From the NCBI GenBank assembly GCA_027943245.1, contig JANDJZ010000050.1, positions 123,555 to 187,554 on the forward strand: a DNA stretch of 64,000 nucleotides, written 5' to 3'. The notes beneath the pieces were generated by a model. That model worked only from the letters and a program-made list of their open reading frames with translations, did not search any database and had not been told where the DNA came from. The stretch comes from Acanthamoeba sp. SK_2022b (taxonomy: Eukaryota > Discosea > Longamoebia > Acanthamoebidae). Below, piece by piece: positions 47,178 through 58,501 of the stretch. Position numbers and translations under genes: made by a program. Within the stretch, counting starts at the first letter, position 1. The number at the start of each line of letters is the position of its first letter.

Positions 47178-48194
47178 ATGGCGATGGAGGGCAAGGTAGC
47201 AGTTATCACGGGCGGTGGGAGTGGCATTGGGAAGGCGACGGCCGTGGTGTTGGCCAAAGAGGGGGCCAGGGTGGCCATTTTCGACTTGGAAGAGGAACGA
47301 CTACGCGAGGTAAAGCAGGAGATTGAAAATTCGATGAGCACCGTGTGTTTTACTTTTGCAGGCAGTGTGAGCAGCGAGGTGGACACCATCAAATTCTACG
47401 AACAAGTGAAAGAGAAGTTTGGTGCGACGCCCCAAAAACTTCGTTGAGTGTCAGTTTTTGCTCACAATACAGTGCCAAAGGTCAAGTGGACTGCGTGCTG
47501 GCCAATGCGGGGATGAATGGCACTTGGGCACCAATCGAGGAGCTCACGTCAGCAGAATTCCAAAATACCCTCAACGTGAACCTTTTTGGCTCTTTCCTCA
47601 CCATCAAGTGCGATCAAGCAAGCATCAACGTGTCTTTATTTGCTATTGTTACCAATTGGAGTGCGCTCGCAGATACGCCGTACCCTTGATGAAGGAGAAA
47701 GGAGGCTCGATCGTTATCACTTCTTCTATAAACGGTACACGTACTTTCCTCAACTCTGGAGCCACTGCCTACTCTGCAAGCAAAGCCGGCCAGGTTCGCG
47801 CCATCCTTTCCCTCTGATTTCTTGAACAGACGTGCTGACCGGGCCATGACAGGTGGCAATGATGAAAATGCTGGCAGTTGAGCTTGGCCAGTATAAGATC
47901 AGAGTTAATGCAGTATGTCCAGGCTACGTCGAGACAGCCATCCATGCAAACACACGAAAGATGGAAGGCATACGACTTCCAGTGGAGTATCCAGAAGGTT
48001 CATGATACCTCCGCTCATCCTCGAGGAGAGAGGGCACTAACCTTGTTGCAGGTAGCATACCTCTGACTGGAAAAAAGGGAGCCAAGGCCCTACAGGTTGC
48101 GCACCTCAACCACTTCCTGCTTTCCGAAAAGGCGGACCATATCTCTGGCACGGAGATGTTCATAGACGGGGCAGAATCCCTCCTTGGGCCGTAA
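47178..48194 (+). CDS. Classical short-chain dehydrogenase/reductase
   Basis: ATG 47178 opens MAMEGKVAVITGGGSGIGKA (TGxxxGIG NAD(P) loop), ARVAIFDLEEERLREVKQEI (Asp after strand 2 suggests NAD preference). Then VDCVLANAGMNGTWAPIEEL (NAG), LNVNLFGSFLTIK, YAVPLMKEKGGSIVITSSIN (catalytic Ser), TAYSASKAGQ (YxxxK), VAMMKMLAVELGQYKIRVNA, VCPGYVETAIHANT, and DHISGTEMFIDGAESLLGP, with the stop at 48194. It has the full catalytic set, unlike the SDR at 11616. Closest in form to 3-oxoacyl-ACP reductase or glucose dehydrogenase types; substrate unknown. About five introns. tRNA-Asn lies 46 bp downstream on the other strand. Confidence 0.9.
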
Positions 48195-48240
48195 ACATAC
48201 GTTCTTTTTGTGCAATAAAATCCCCAGGCAAAATAGGAGA

Positions 48241-48313
48241 CTCCCCGGGCAGGGTTCGAACCTGCGACCTCACGGTTAACAGCCGTGCGCTCTACCAACT
48301 AAGCTACCGAGGA
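48241..48313 (-). tRNA. tRNA-Asn (anticodon GTT)
   Basis: Read on the minus strand, the acceptor TCCTCGG pairs with CCGGGGA, the D arm is GCTTAGTTGGTAGAGC, and the anticodon stem CACGG/CCGTG encloses loop CTGTTAA. The variable loop is AGGTC, the T arm GCAGG-TTCGAAC-CCTGC, and the discriminator G. No intron. A TTTT run 7-8 nt downstream fits a Pol III terminator. Confidence 0.95.
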
Positions 48314-48492
48314 TGCCTTGTAAAATTTGATGATTAATTGACACATGTAACCCATAAATATCAACCATGTTTTCAGGCAACCTCGTATCCGTGGTCGTGC
48401 GGTGCGACCGAAAACCAAGAGCTGAAGCGCAGTCTTCTGTCAAAGAGGAAAAGAATCACAACCAGACGAAGGCCTTGTGATTACTTTCTAAG

Positions 48493-51400
48493 ATGTTCAA
48501 TCGGAGGGACCCGCAACGCCTTTCCTCCTCCTCCTCCTCTCTAAGCAGCGTGGGAATAGAGTTGGACAGGGAAGGTAGATTGGGCCCTCAGCCTTGGTTT
48601 GCCAAACCGCCCTCTTGTTGTTGCAAGTTATTCAGCTCTCCTTCTCCACTTGTTGGTTACCAGGTGACGAAGATGCCGATCTTTCCTTGGTGCACTCCTA
48701 CCTGCAGCACAGCCAGCGTGCCTCCATCTCGGTATCCTATGTTTATCCCTCCCCCACCGCGTAGCTATATTACGTCTTAGTTTTCTGGTGCATCTTGGCG
48801 TTATTCATATTTTTGTCCATTATCATTTATACACTGCGTCGGTGGGTGTGGTACGGCTTGGGCTGACCCTCTGCGCGACACCACGTCCTAGGCCGAGGCG
48901 CAAGAACGCGAGCACAAGGAAAACAACGATTGGCAGCACCGGCGTGCGCAGAGCATGACCCTCCAACCGGGCTTCGCGCCCGCCTCGTTCTTCTCCTCCG
49001 ACAACATCAGGCACGACCCATCCCCGCCGTACCACCCCGCTCCCCTCCTTCACCACTCGTGCGTGCCCTGCCAGCGCTGGGTGTTACGTAGGCGCCGGTG
49101 CTGACCTTCGTGCTGCAGGAACTCGACCCGCCTGGAGGGAATGCGTCCCGACGTGGGCAGCTCATCGGGCCCCGCGCAGCCGCTCCGCGTGTCTCAGTTG
49201 ATCGGCAACGTACGTGTAGAGAAGAGAGAGAGAGAGAGTGGAAAGGCGACGTGTCGACTTATTCTCCCTCTTCCCGCCACCCGCAGGACCACACGTCGGG
49301 ACTCGACCTGCGCGCCTCTGCCATCAACGAGCAGGTTAACTCGTTCCAGCAGATCCTGGAGCAGGGCCAACACTCCCGCCTGAGCCCGGCCCAGACCAAC
49401 ATCGTCAGCATCCATCTGGGTAAGTAGTAGTAGTGCCCTTCTGCTTTTGCTTGCTGGCTTGCTCAAGCTTCCCTTGACGTCCATCGTGGTAGGCAACTTT
49501 GGCCAAATGATATCCAAGCTCGAGCTCCTCATCGAGCAGCACATCGACGACCCGGAGGTACCGCCCGCCCTCCGCCTTCCCCTTCCCCTCCCCGGTTGCT
49601 TGGGCTCATGGTTGCTGAGGCTCGGTCGGTGTGGCGTGGCAGCGTCTGGGCACCTTGTTGATGCTCCACGAGAGCATTACCGACGCCATCAAGGCCTACG
49701 AGGCAACCATTGTCGCGTAGGGCGCCTCTTTTTCCCCCCTCTTTTGTTTTTAAACTTATTTTTACATTTTACTTTTTGCTGACCCTGCGCACCGTCGTGG
49801 TTGCCGATTGCAGTCAGTACTCGGATCCCGAACCCAACGAATTCCAGGGCTTCACCTTTGACTACCACGCCTGGGAGGCGGAACAGCAACGGCAAGACGA
49901 GGAGGCGAGAAAGGAGCAGGAGACCGAAGAGGAGGAGGAAGACGGTACCTACCCCACCCTTTTGATAAGAGGATCGTCGACGCTCATTCTGTGGCACACT
50001 TATCTCCGGTTCTGCATGGCAGATCTCGATGAGGATGACGAAGATCACGAGGGCAAGGAGGAGAAGGAGTGCGTCATCTGCATGGACGACTTCTGGTAGG
50101 CAGCTGCCCTCGCTGTCGTCAATTTCGCCCAGTTGATCAGGTCGTGTGCGTGTGTTCAGGTGGCCTGGTAAGCGTGGTTACCAGCTCAAGTGCGGATGCC
50201 TCTACTGCAAGTCCTGCTTGAGAGGAAACTATGACGTGTACGCACATCCCCGGCCCTCGTCGCGCGCATCCCGCGCAGTCAGCGTGGAGTCCTCTTAACC
50301 GCTTGTGGGCGTGTATCGGACGTAGGCTTATTAACGACGGCAAAGTGCTGAAGCTGACTTGCCCCAACCCCACCTGTGCCGCTGCCGTACGTTTGTCCTG
50401 CCCTTCACTGGTGATTACTCTAAAGGACTAACGCGACGGCGCGTGATGCAGGTGGACGAGGAGGATCTCAAGAACATTCTCACCAACAAGCAGTTTGTGA
50501 GATATCAACAGTTCTACCTGCTGGCCTCCCTCCGCAACGACCCAACCGTGCGCTGGTGTCCCAAGTACGACCAAGTAGCATTTTTCGTTGTCGCTGTTGC
50601 TCCTCACCGCTCACACTTGGTTTCCCCTTCTCAGGCTTGGCTGCGAGACAGCCGCGCATGGCTCCGAAGAGGATTGCCATATGAAGTGTTCTTCCTGCTG
50701 TATGCTCAGCCCAGGATTTGAATCTTTACCTCTGTGGGTAACCTGCTAACACTTCATCTGATGTCGCTAGCGACCGAGTTCTGTTGGAAATGCAACCTTG
50801 AGTGGCACGAGGGCATCACTTGCGAACGAGCCAAGCGTCAAGCGGAGAAGGGCAAGAAGAAGATGACCAGGGCGGAGAAAAAGGTACTGCACTCGCTCAT
50901 GCTGACGTTATGCTGACGTTATGCTGACGTTTGTGCTCCCTATTAGGCCCAACGTTACATCAGAAAGAATGCACGACCTTGCCCGCAGTGCAAAACGCCC
51001 ATCCAAAAGAACGATGGCTGCAACCACATGTACACACACGTCGCCTTGCTCTTTAGTTTGCTCTTATGGCTTCCTGAATGACGCGTTTTCATTGGTTCTG
51101 TTGTACCGCTATCCATAGGACTTGCCAGGGCTGTCGTTGTACGTTCGCCTTCGCTTCTTGTGCCCGCGTTGCGCGTATGGGACATGGGCCCTCATTGAGC
51201 TCTTTTTCCTCCAGACGAGTTCTGCTGGATTTGCATGGGCCGGTTTCAAGGCTACGAGCACTTTTCGAGCGGCAAGTGTAAGGGACTACAAAACTGGTCT
51301 TCGAATTGGAGCAAGTACGGCGCGTACGCCGGCATTGGCGTAGGTGTAGCCGCCGGTGTGGTCGTAGTCACTCCGATTGTCATCGGTGCCGCATCCCGCT

Positions 51401-51519
51401 CACTCTCTTGTTCTCTCTTCTGCGAGCTTGCTCTGACAACTCTCCCTCCAAAAGGACTGGGCATCCCCGCACTGGCCATCGGCCTTCCTATTTATGGCGC
51501 GTACAAGCTGGCCTCCTAA
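48493..51519 (+). CDS. RBR (RING-IBR-RING) E3 ubiquitin ligase with GAT-like domain and C-terminal membrane segment
   Basis: ATG 48493 ([10 protein letters not shown], poly-Ser) splices to [20 protein letters not shown] and on to [19 protein letters not shown] helical region follows: [59 protein letters not shown], resembling the GAT domain of GGA/TOM1 proteins. An acidic linker leads to RING1 ([22 protein letters not shown]), IBR pieces ([27 protein letters not shown]) and RING2 ([20 protein letters not shown], spliced to [17 protein letters not shown]). The catalytic Cys lies in DGCNHM. A hydrophobic stretch [20 protein letters not shown] follows, and the stop is at 51519. RBR ligases pass ubiquitin through this Cys. 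The GAT part suggests endosomal/ubiquitin cargo contact (inference). Confidence 0.8.
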
Positions 51520-51758
51520 ACCAACAGCGACCCTCTCCCAACGAGGTGGCGAGCTCTCTGGGAGGCGATTCTGAGAAGTGCGATTTTGTCAGTCTGTTTC
51601 TCAACGTCGGAATGTATACTGGAGTGACACCCTTGGCTGCCCAGAGACTTTACTCGCTCGTTGAGAGTACGGTTGACACGGGCGCAACGAATCGAACTAA
51701 CCGAAGCACGTTGCTTGTGGCTTGGTCACGTCGTTTGTCGAAGCGCGGCTGCCGGTCT

Positions 51759-54700
51759 TCACTCGGAGCCGGAGTGGAAGGCAAACACGTCATCGAATAG
51801 ATCTGCCGACTTCTTGGCCTTCTTCGCCGCTTGCAACGGCAGACGGCGCTTTCTCACCACCTAAAGGGATCGCTCAATCACAACCACTTTGATTTTGCAT
51901 CTCGCGACGTACCCTCTTCGCCTTCGCGCGTCTGGCTGACGCTGGCGGACTGGGCATATCCGATTCGAGAGTGATGCGAGCGGCCCCACGCGAGTTTGCC
52001 TTCGCCAGTGTCCCCTGCAGCTCCGAGTTGGTCGAGTGCGGCTGTCAAGTCTTGCCATCTGTACCTTCTTGCTCACCGGAGCCTGTCGCTTTCTCTTCTT
52101 CCTGATGTCGGGCGTGCTCTCTTCATCTTTCTCCTCTTCCGACTCGTTCGATGGATCCGCGCATGCAGGCGCTTCTTTGCGAGGGGCGTTCTCCGGTCCT
52201 TGGCGCAGCTAAGCGACGAAATCCAGTGCTTCAACCAAGCCAAGAAGCTTAGCGTACCGCCATTTTGCTGTTGCAGGGCGCAAATCTTAGCCTCCAGAGA
52301 TACTCTTGCTTCTTCCATTCTGTTGAGCTGCATCGTGAGCTGCGCTCTTTCCTCTTCGGCCAGAGCTGTTTGACGTTGGCGCTCCTCGGCCATGAGATAC
52401 TTGACATTGTCGATGGTTTGCTGATGCTCCTGAATGACTCTTTCCTGTTTAAAAAAAAAAAATGGTTGGAAATGGAATACTAGCACGCTGCAGCTACGCA
52501 ATCCTGAACAAAGGACGAGGCACCTTTTCGTGCAGGCTATCCTGAAGCTTCTGGAGTTGCTTCTTGAGCTCCCGTTCTTTCGTGTCACGCTCGGCGCTGA
52601 GTTGCGCGAAGGTCTCATTGGCTCTGTTTTGTTCCTGTGGACGAAGTTGCTGTTGGCGGTGCGCTGAAGTAGCGGGGTACATGTACCATATTCAAGCGAT
52701 TGCCGATCTCCGCAAGCTTGGCCTCTTCTTGACGCACGGCGTCCGTTAGCATTTCGTTCTTACGATGAGAATCGTTCAAGAGAGCGACGAGCTTCTTATT
52801 CTCGGCGGCCTTCACTTTAAGTTCCTCTTCCAGAAGACTCCTCGACGCGTGTGTAGACTCGACCGTGTTCTGAAGCATGTTGATATTGCCGGTAGCGGAG
52901 CTCAACAGCGCCTGGATCACTCGTAAGTTATCACTTGTGCATGCTCGTATAACGAGACGGATGTCACAACCTCGAGATCACACGCTCGTTTCTTGGTAGC
53001 TTCATACTCAGCCTGTTGAGAGCGCAGCAACTTGATCTCGTGAAGCAAGTCCTCATTTCCTGTCTGTAGCGAACTAAGTTCCCTTTCTCTGAGACTTGCT
53101 GCGCCTTGCAGTTGCTCTATCTGTGCCTGAAGCGCAGCAGCAACTCTTTCCGCCTACAATACGCGTTAGGAAAAGACCAATCGATTATGCTTAATCATCG
53201 GTACGTTGGTTTACCTTCTGGCAGTCTGTCTTCTCCGCCTCAAAGAGTGACCTGACCTCAGCGGATTCGGCTTGGAATTCTGCAATTAGTAGCGCTTGCC
53301 CGTCTCTTTCGGTTGTCAGTTCTGCATTCCGCTCCCTAGCAGCGCTCAGCCATTGCCTCAGCTCTTCCAGCTCAACTTGAAGAGCGACCTTGGACTCGTT
53401 CAAAGCTTCGTGTTCGATACTCAATTGGCTGACGCTGGAAAGACATCGAGTGAGGTGTGAAGGCAACAAAAACAGAATAGTAGATCGGCACCGTTCATCT
53501 TGGCACTGAAGTCGCTCTTCTGTGTCCCGTAGACTCCTGTTCAGTTTCGATATCTCGGCGTTTCGCGATTCGTTGCCCTGGCTCAGGTCGCCTACTTGCC
53601 CACGAAGAACCGCGATCTCGCTCGATAAGCTTGCTTGTTGGCTCAGCAAAGCGTCCTTCTCCCTTGCCTGATATAGAGTGCATCAGATGCCTTCTTCGTT
53701 GACCAAGAAAGAATACTGCATACCGCTGCTTTAGTTTTCTCCTTGAGTGCATGCGCGAGGCTATCGCCCCTGCCATTACTCTCCGCGAGGGAGGCACGAA
53801 GACTAGCTTCTGTTTCCTTAAGGTTGACAATCTCAGATTCCACTTGCTTCAAGGAACTTTGATAACGCGTGGCCTTTGCTGAAAGCGCAGCCATCGCATT
53901 GGCTTCTGCAGCAATTTGAGCATGCAAGCGACCTATTACGAGTTACGTGCATGTGAGACTTGGCTTGCTCAAAAAGTTCTTTTAACGAACCTTTATCTTG
54001 CTCGGACTGCGATAGCGAACTTTGAGACTGTTCCAGCTGACCCTCCAGCTGCCTGATCTCCCGCTTACGCTGCTTCTCGCGTTCCTCGACTAGCGACAGT
54101 ACGTGCCGGGTATGAGTTCGCGTAGGTATGACGCGAACTTGTAAGAATACGTACGTTCCTTGACCTTCCTTTGGTGTTCGGCCTTCCACTGCAAGACGAG
54201 CCTCGCTTCTGCTTCCAGGGACGCCACAGCTTCTTCTTGTAACTTCATTTGCTTCACAGTCGAATTCAGATCGTCGTTCGCTGCAGTACCGAGAGCAGCA
54301 AAACACAAGAGTTGAGGCCAATGGCCAAGAATCATTCACGAGAGGTGAGTACCCAAATGTACTCGCTCGCCGAATGTGGTAACAGTTTCCTTGATGCAGT
54401 TACACAACGTCTGCGTAGCTTTGACTTCGAACTCGAGAGAAGAAAGTAGCTTTTGCTGATGTTCAAGCATAGTAGTAAGCTTCACGTTCCGTTCTGAGTG
54501 CTTGGAGATGCACTCGGTCTGGTCCCGTATGATGCCCTCAGATTTGGCAAGCTTGGTTTCGAGAAGCCTCATATCGGTAAACGACGTCACTTGGCCTTTC
54601 ATCAGCTTCTCTGCAAAGCACAACGTAACGGATTGAGCGAAATCGAAGCGCGTCTAGCCGGGAGGCATACCAGCTGCTTTCTTCAAGCTTTCATAGCAGG

Positions 54701-54779
54701 CTTCCTTCTCGCCTACCGTACGCGGGTTCTCAGGTTCACCATCATCTGCGCCACAGTCCCTGCTATGCGAAGGCTCCAT
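51759..54779 (-). CDS. Long coiled-coil protein with basic C-terminus
   Basis: ATG 54779 (MEPSHSRDCGADDGEPENPR). At least ten exons encode almost continuous heptads: KLAKSEGIIRDQTECISKHS, LQEEAVASLEAEARLVLQWK, IRQLEGQLEQSQSSLSQSEQ, YQSSLKQVESEIVNLKETEA, EIAVLRGQVGDLSQGNESRN, AALQAQIEQLQGAASLRERE, NKKLVALLNDSHRKNEMLTD and LAEEERAQLTMQLNRMEEAR. The tail is acidic then basic: SNESEEEKDEESTPDIRKKR, then SPPASARRAKAKR, spliced to VVRKRRLPLQAAKKAKKSAD and LFDDVFAFHSGSE, with the stop at 51759. About 850 aa by estimate. A central rod with a basic, SP-containing tail is seen in synaptonemal complex and chromosome axis proteins as well as in centrosomal and Golgi proteins. No specific family is assigned. 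Confidence 0.6.
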
Positions 54780-54975
54780 TTCGAGTTGTGAAGTCGAGAC
54801 TCAACCGTTGGGTCTGCACTGGACGCAGGCAAGAAGGTGAATGACCAACCGGCATCTGGCTTACCTTTTTATGGCCACCCCTTTGCCTGCGGTTGCTGTC
54901 CGGTTTTATCCGGTCACCTGTTGAGGACAGAGGGAACAAGACGAAGCGATGGAAGCAATGGAACCACCTTAACTT

Positions 54976-57900
54976 TCAATTGCTCTTGAGGGCGTAGTTG
55001 CCATCAACGTCCAGTGTCACTACATCAGCGGCAATCATGGACTGCAGGTGCTGGACGAGCTCCGTGAGGGACTTGTCGTAGGAGTCGGAGGTCATCGAAA
55101 GCATCTCCTGGATCCGGTCTGCAGGCAGTCGCTCGAGGTTCATGAGCATGGCCTTGATGAACTCTTCGAACATGCTCCACATCTCCTCATCAGCTTCATC
55201 TCCCTCCGCAAGCCCTTCGCCGTCTTCGTCAGCCACCACGCCTAAAAGAGGACCGTGAGGACAGGGCGTCTACGCAGTCAGCTATGCAAACCTAGCTCGC
55301 CAGTACGTACCTTCACCAGATGGGTTGACCTCTTCGCCGAAGGACACCTCGTATACGAGGGACCGACCTTGGAAGCTTGCCCTCAGCGCTCCGTTCGCCA
55401 CCCAGTAGCCAGCACCCTTCCGAACCACCTCGCTCCCGGTGCCAAGCTTCTCGGCCAACTCCTCAATTGGCCAGATCTCTGTAGCCGGTGGGTCCGTCCA
55501 TGCGCGTGAGAGCACGATCCTCATGCGGAGTAAATGGTCTCAAGGTACCCTGGTCCTGGAATAAATAGATGATGGCAGCCTGAAGCGGAGAGACGCTGAA
55601 TGACTTGGCGCCATGAGGTCCCTCCAGCTCTACTTCGACCGTGCCGAGAGCAGGGCGCCAACACAGCTTGCGCGAAGCCTTGACAGCCCGGTACTCCTTT
55701 TCGTAGCTTTCCATCGAGCTGTGAGGTACGCAGAAGGAAGGTAAACTACCCAGCCATGATTGAGAAAGCCTTGCACACATAAGAAAATAGGCACCTTTGA
55801 ATGGGTGCGGGAAGAGTGAGCTCGTCTTCTCGTAGCGTGGGCCAAAACATCGGAGAGATGATCGTTGTGTCGAGCAGGGCCTCGCCAGTGTCTGCAAACG
55901 GGTGACAAAGAGATGAGGAAACGAGATCTTAGCACTCCTCGATCTGTGTTTATACCTGAGGGGGCCTTTGTCTGTATTGTCTTGTTGATGTTGGTGTTGA
56001 GCCGCCGTGATTCGGACATATCCTGGAGCATGATCTCGCATTCGTGCAGACGAGCCTCACCGAATCGCAGTTTAAGCAACTCCAGGTTATGGAACTAGGC
56101 ACCACGAAGGACCGTCAACAGGGTCAACAAACCATCTGGGGGCTGAATAGTGTGCGCTCGTACGTCTTTGTCGGTGTTATAGTCGGTGATCGCCAGCAGT
56201 CGCGAAGCAAGCATGGCGCGGAACTCCTGAGCGCTTGAAGGTAAGACTGTGCCGTCCAACGGAACCGGGTTACAAACGGCTTACCTGGATAAAGAGATCA
56301 TCGGAGCCATAGATCTGAACCAGGAGCGAGACGGTGTCCATCTGCCGAGCAGCATCGTCTGCAACTTCGATGTCCGGGTGAATAGGGGCCGGCGTCCAAC
56401 CGGTACCTATGAAGTAGAAAAGAGCGTAACTGGAGTGCGCCTTAACTGCATGAGAGGACATATCAAACCTTCATCGTCATCTGTTTCGGCCTTATCTTCT
56501 TCATCGTAGTCCTCATGCATTTCTGCTTCAGCGCGACCCAGCTCCTCGTAAAGCTCAGGATTTGTGTCCTCTGTGACCGTGCTCACGACGCACCGTAGAG
56601 TATCATCTCTCCCCCTGTAAACGGCCCAAGGGTAAGTCAAGCCATTACATCATATCGGGTTGTCAAAGCTTGACCATTACCTGAGATAGGCGGCAATAGG
56701 CGGGCGGATTGCATCCAACACCACAGACGACGGATCGAGCAGACGCAAGGAGCGAATAGTAGAAACGTAGGTGGTGATGATGTCAGTCGTACTCGCTCCG
56801 CTATGCAACAAACGCCTTGATAACCTGTCAGGCCGATGCCAGGAGTCAATGCATTGCGCCACACGACAAAAGTCGGTGCGAGATGTACGTTTGCGTGAGC
56901 GAAGACACCAGCTCGAGGTGTTGCTCACTTCTTGCCAGACTCTCCTTTAGGTCGAGCAGTGCGGGTACACTATCCGGATAGTCCACTATTATATCAAACA
57001 GCTCGCTCGTCCTTTCGGTTACAATGGGAAGTGAGAGCACGGTCGACACAAGCAACAGCGCAAACTCCTTGGCGTCTCATGTACCTTAGAGTAGCGATGA
57101 TTTGATAAAGGTGAGATTCGAGGCGCGCCTTCCATTGTTCGAGTGAGGACAGTGGTCGTCGCAAGTTGAGGGCCATCCACCGGAGGGCAGCTTCGTTAAG
57201 CCATCGCAGCATGGAAGGCAACACAGAACTGTCGAACACGCCCTTGCATGCTGAATTCTGTTGAGCATTAAAGGACAGTCAGTTGAAGAAATTAAGCGTG
57301 AACACTCGCCAAGGAGGCGGGCACATACCACACGGCTTTCGGTCTCGTCGAGCACGACCTCAGTCACTATCTCCTCACAGGCCTCCTGCGATATGGTGGC
57401 GAGCAAGGCGTCGAGGCCTTCCGCGCTCCCTCCCCCGCTGTGATGCATTTCTTCATCCTCGTTTTCATTGTTGTGTTCTATTCCCTCTGCTTCATCTCCT
57501 TCGTGCACTTCAACCCACTTGTTGCTGTAGATGAAGAATCTCCTCTGCAAGAAATAAAAGAGGGCTTCGCGGAAGGTCGGCTTCTCGGTGACAAGCTGTA
57601 GCTGGCGGAATATCTCGAATCGCGCAAAGAGGTGCGTTCTGAGCCACACAAATGATGGTAAGACGCCAGCCACATGGCGAGGGCAAAGAGAGGGGTCAAG
57701 AGGAGTGCTTACGCATCGCTCAGACCCAGCTCTGTTTGCAATAAGTTGATGACGGAGTTAAGATCCTGCTGGCGCTTCAAGTGATCCACCACTTCCAAAA
57801 GCCGCGCCTCCGCCCATTTGCCAAGGTCATCCTTACTGAGCCTACGCTTAGCGTCCTGTTTGCAACAGTCAGCTACACCTGCGCACGCGACAGTTGGTGC

Positions 57901-58268
57901 TTGACAAAACGTGCCTCCCAGCTTCGACGCCCAGCACCAGAAATGAAGGGGATGGAGCTGAGCTCCGCAGTGCTCTGCGCAGATAGTTGTTCTGCACGGA
58001 CACGTTAGCCCAAGGGTTTGGTTTATGGTAAGCGGGAGTAGTACCCCAGTACCACTCCACAAGCAGTCGCGACAGTGTTCCTTCTTCTCGTATCACTGCC
58101 AAACTGGCACCTAACCCACGAATACGTTGGAGATTTTTAACGATTTTAAAGTGCACAAGTTGTTAATGACTTACTGAGTTCGTCACTGAAATGCGAGCTT
58201 GGAGATACTTGAACATTTCCTGCACCAGGTGCCAGCGCGGCTGTGACCACCTCCCAAGCGTGTTCCAT
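54976..58268 (-). CDS. ANAPC2: Anaphase-promoting complex subunit 2 (cullin-like)
   Basis: ATG 58268 (MEHAWEVVTAALAPGAGNVQ). N-terminal helical exons include VFDSSVLPSMLRWLNEAALR. Then follow LFDIIVDYPDSVPALLDLKE, DIITTYVSTIRSLRLLDPSS, VVLDAIRPPIAAYLR, DTVSLLVQIYGSDDLFIQ, LKLRFGEARLHECEIMLQDM, SESRRLNTNI, KLCWRPALGTVEVELEGPHG, FSVSPLQAAIIYLFQDQG, and the winged-helix end MWSMFEEFIKAMLMNLERLP, ADRIQEMLSM, with the stop at 54976. Each block aligns with human ANAPC2 in order (FDIIRDFPDSRPAL, LLVSIYGSKDLF, LLKLRFGEAPMHFCE, VTPVQAVILLYFQDQ). APC2 is the cullin subunit that holds the RING subunit APC11 in the mitotic ubiquitin ligase. About fifteen introns. Confidence 0.93.
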
Positions 58269-58501
58269 TTTGCTAGTCTAATCTTCGCGCCAATTTTGCT
58301 CATAGTGGGAAATGGTTTTCATACGGTGTTTCCTTTTTCTCGGTTTTGGGGGCCAGAGCAACGGTTTAGCACCAGCATTCGTCGAACCGGGACGAGCACG
58401 AACGAGAGGGGGCACGAAGCCGTTTTCGTACAAGCGAAGACCTAAAGGCGGCAGATTGGGCCTCCGCGCCTCCTCCCTGCCCATTTTCGCAACACCGCAC
58501 A
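58269..58501. promoter_or_regulatory. Divergent promoter region, ANAPC2 / BTB-ankyrin gene
   Basis: 233 bp between divergent start codons. Shared promoter inferred from spacing only. Confidence 0.4.
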
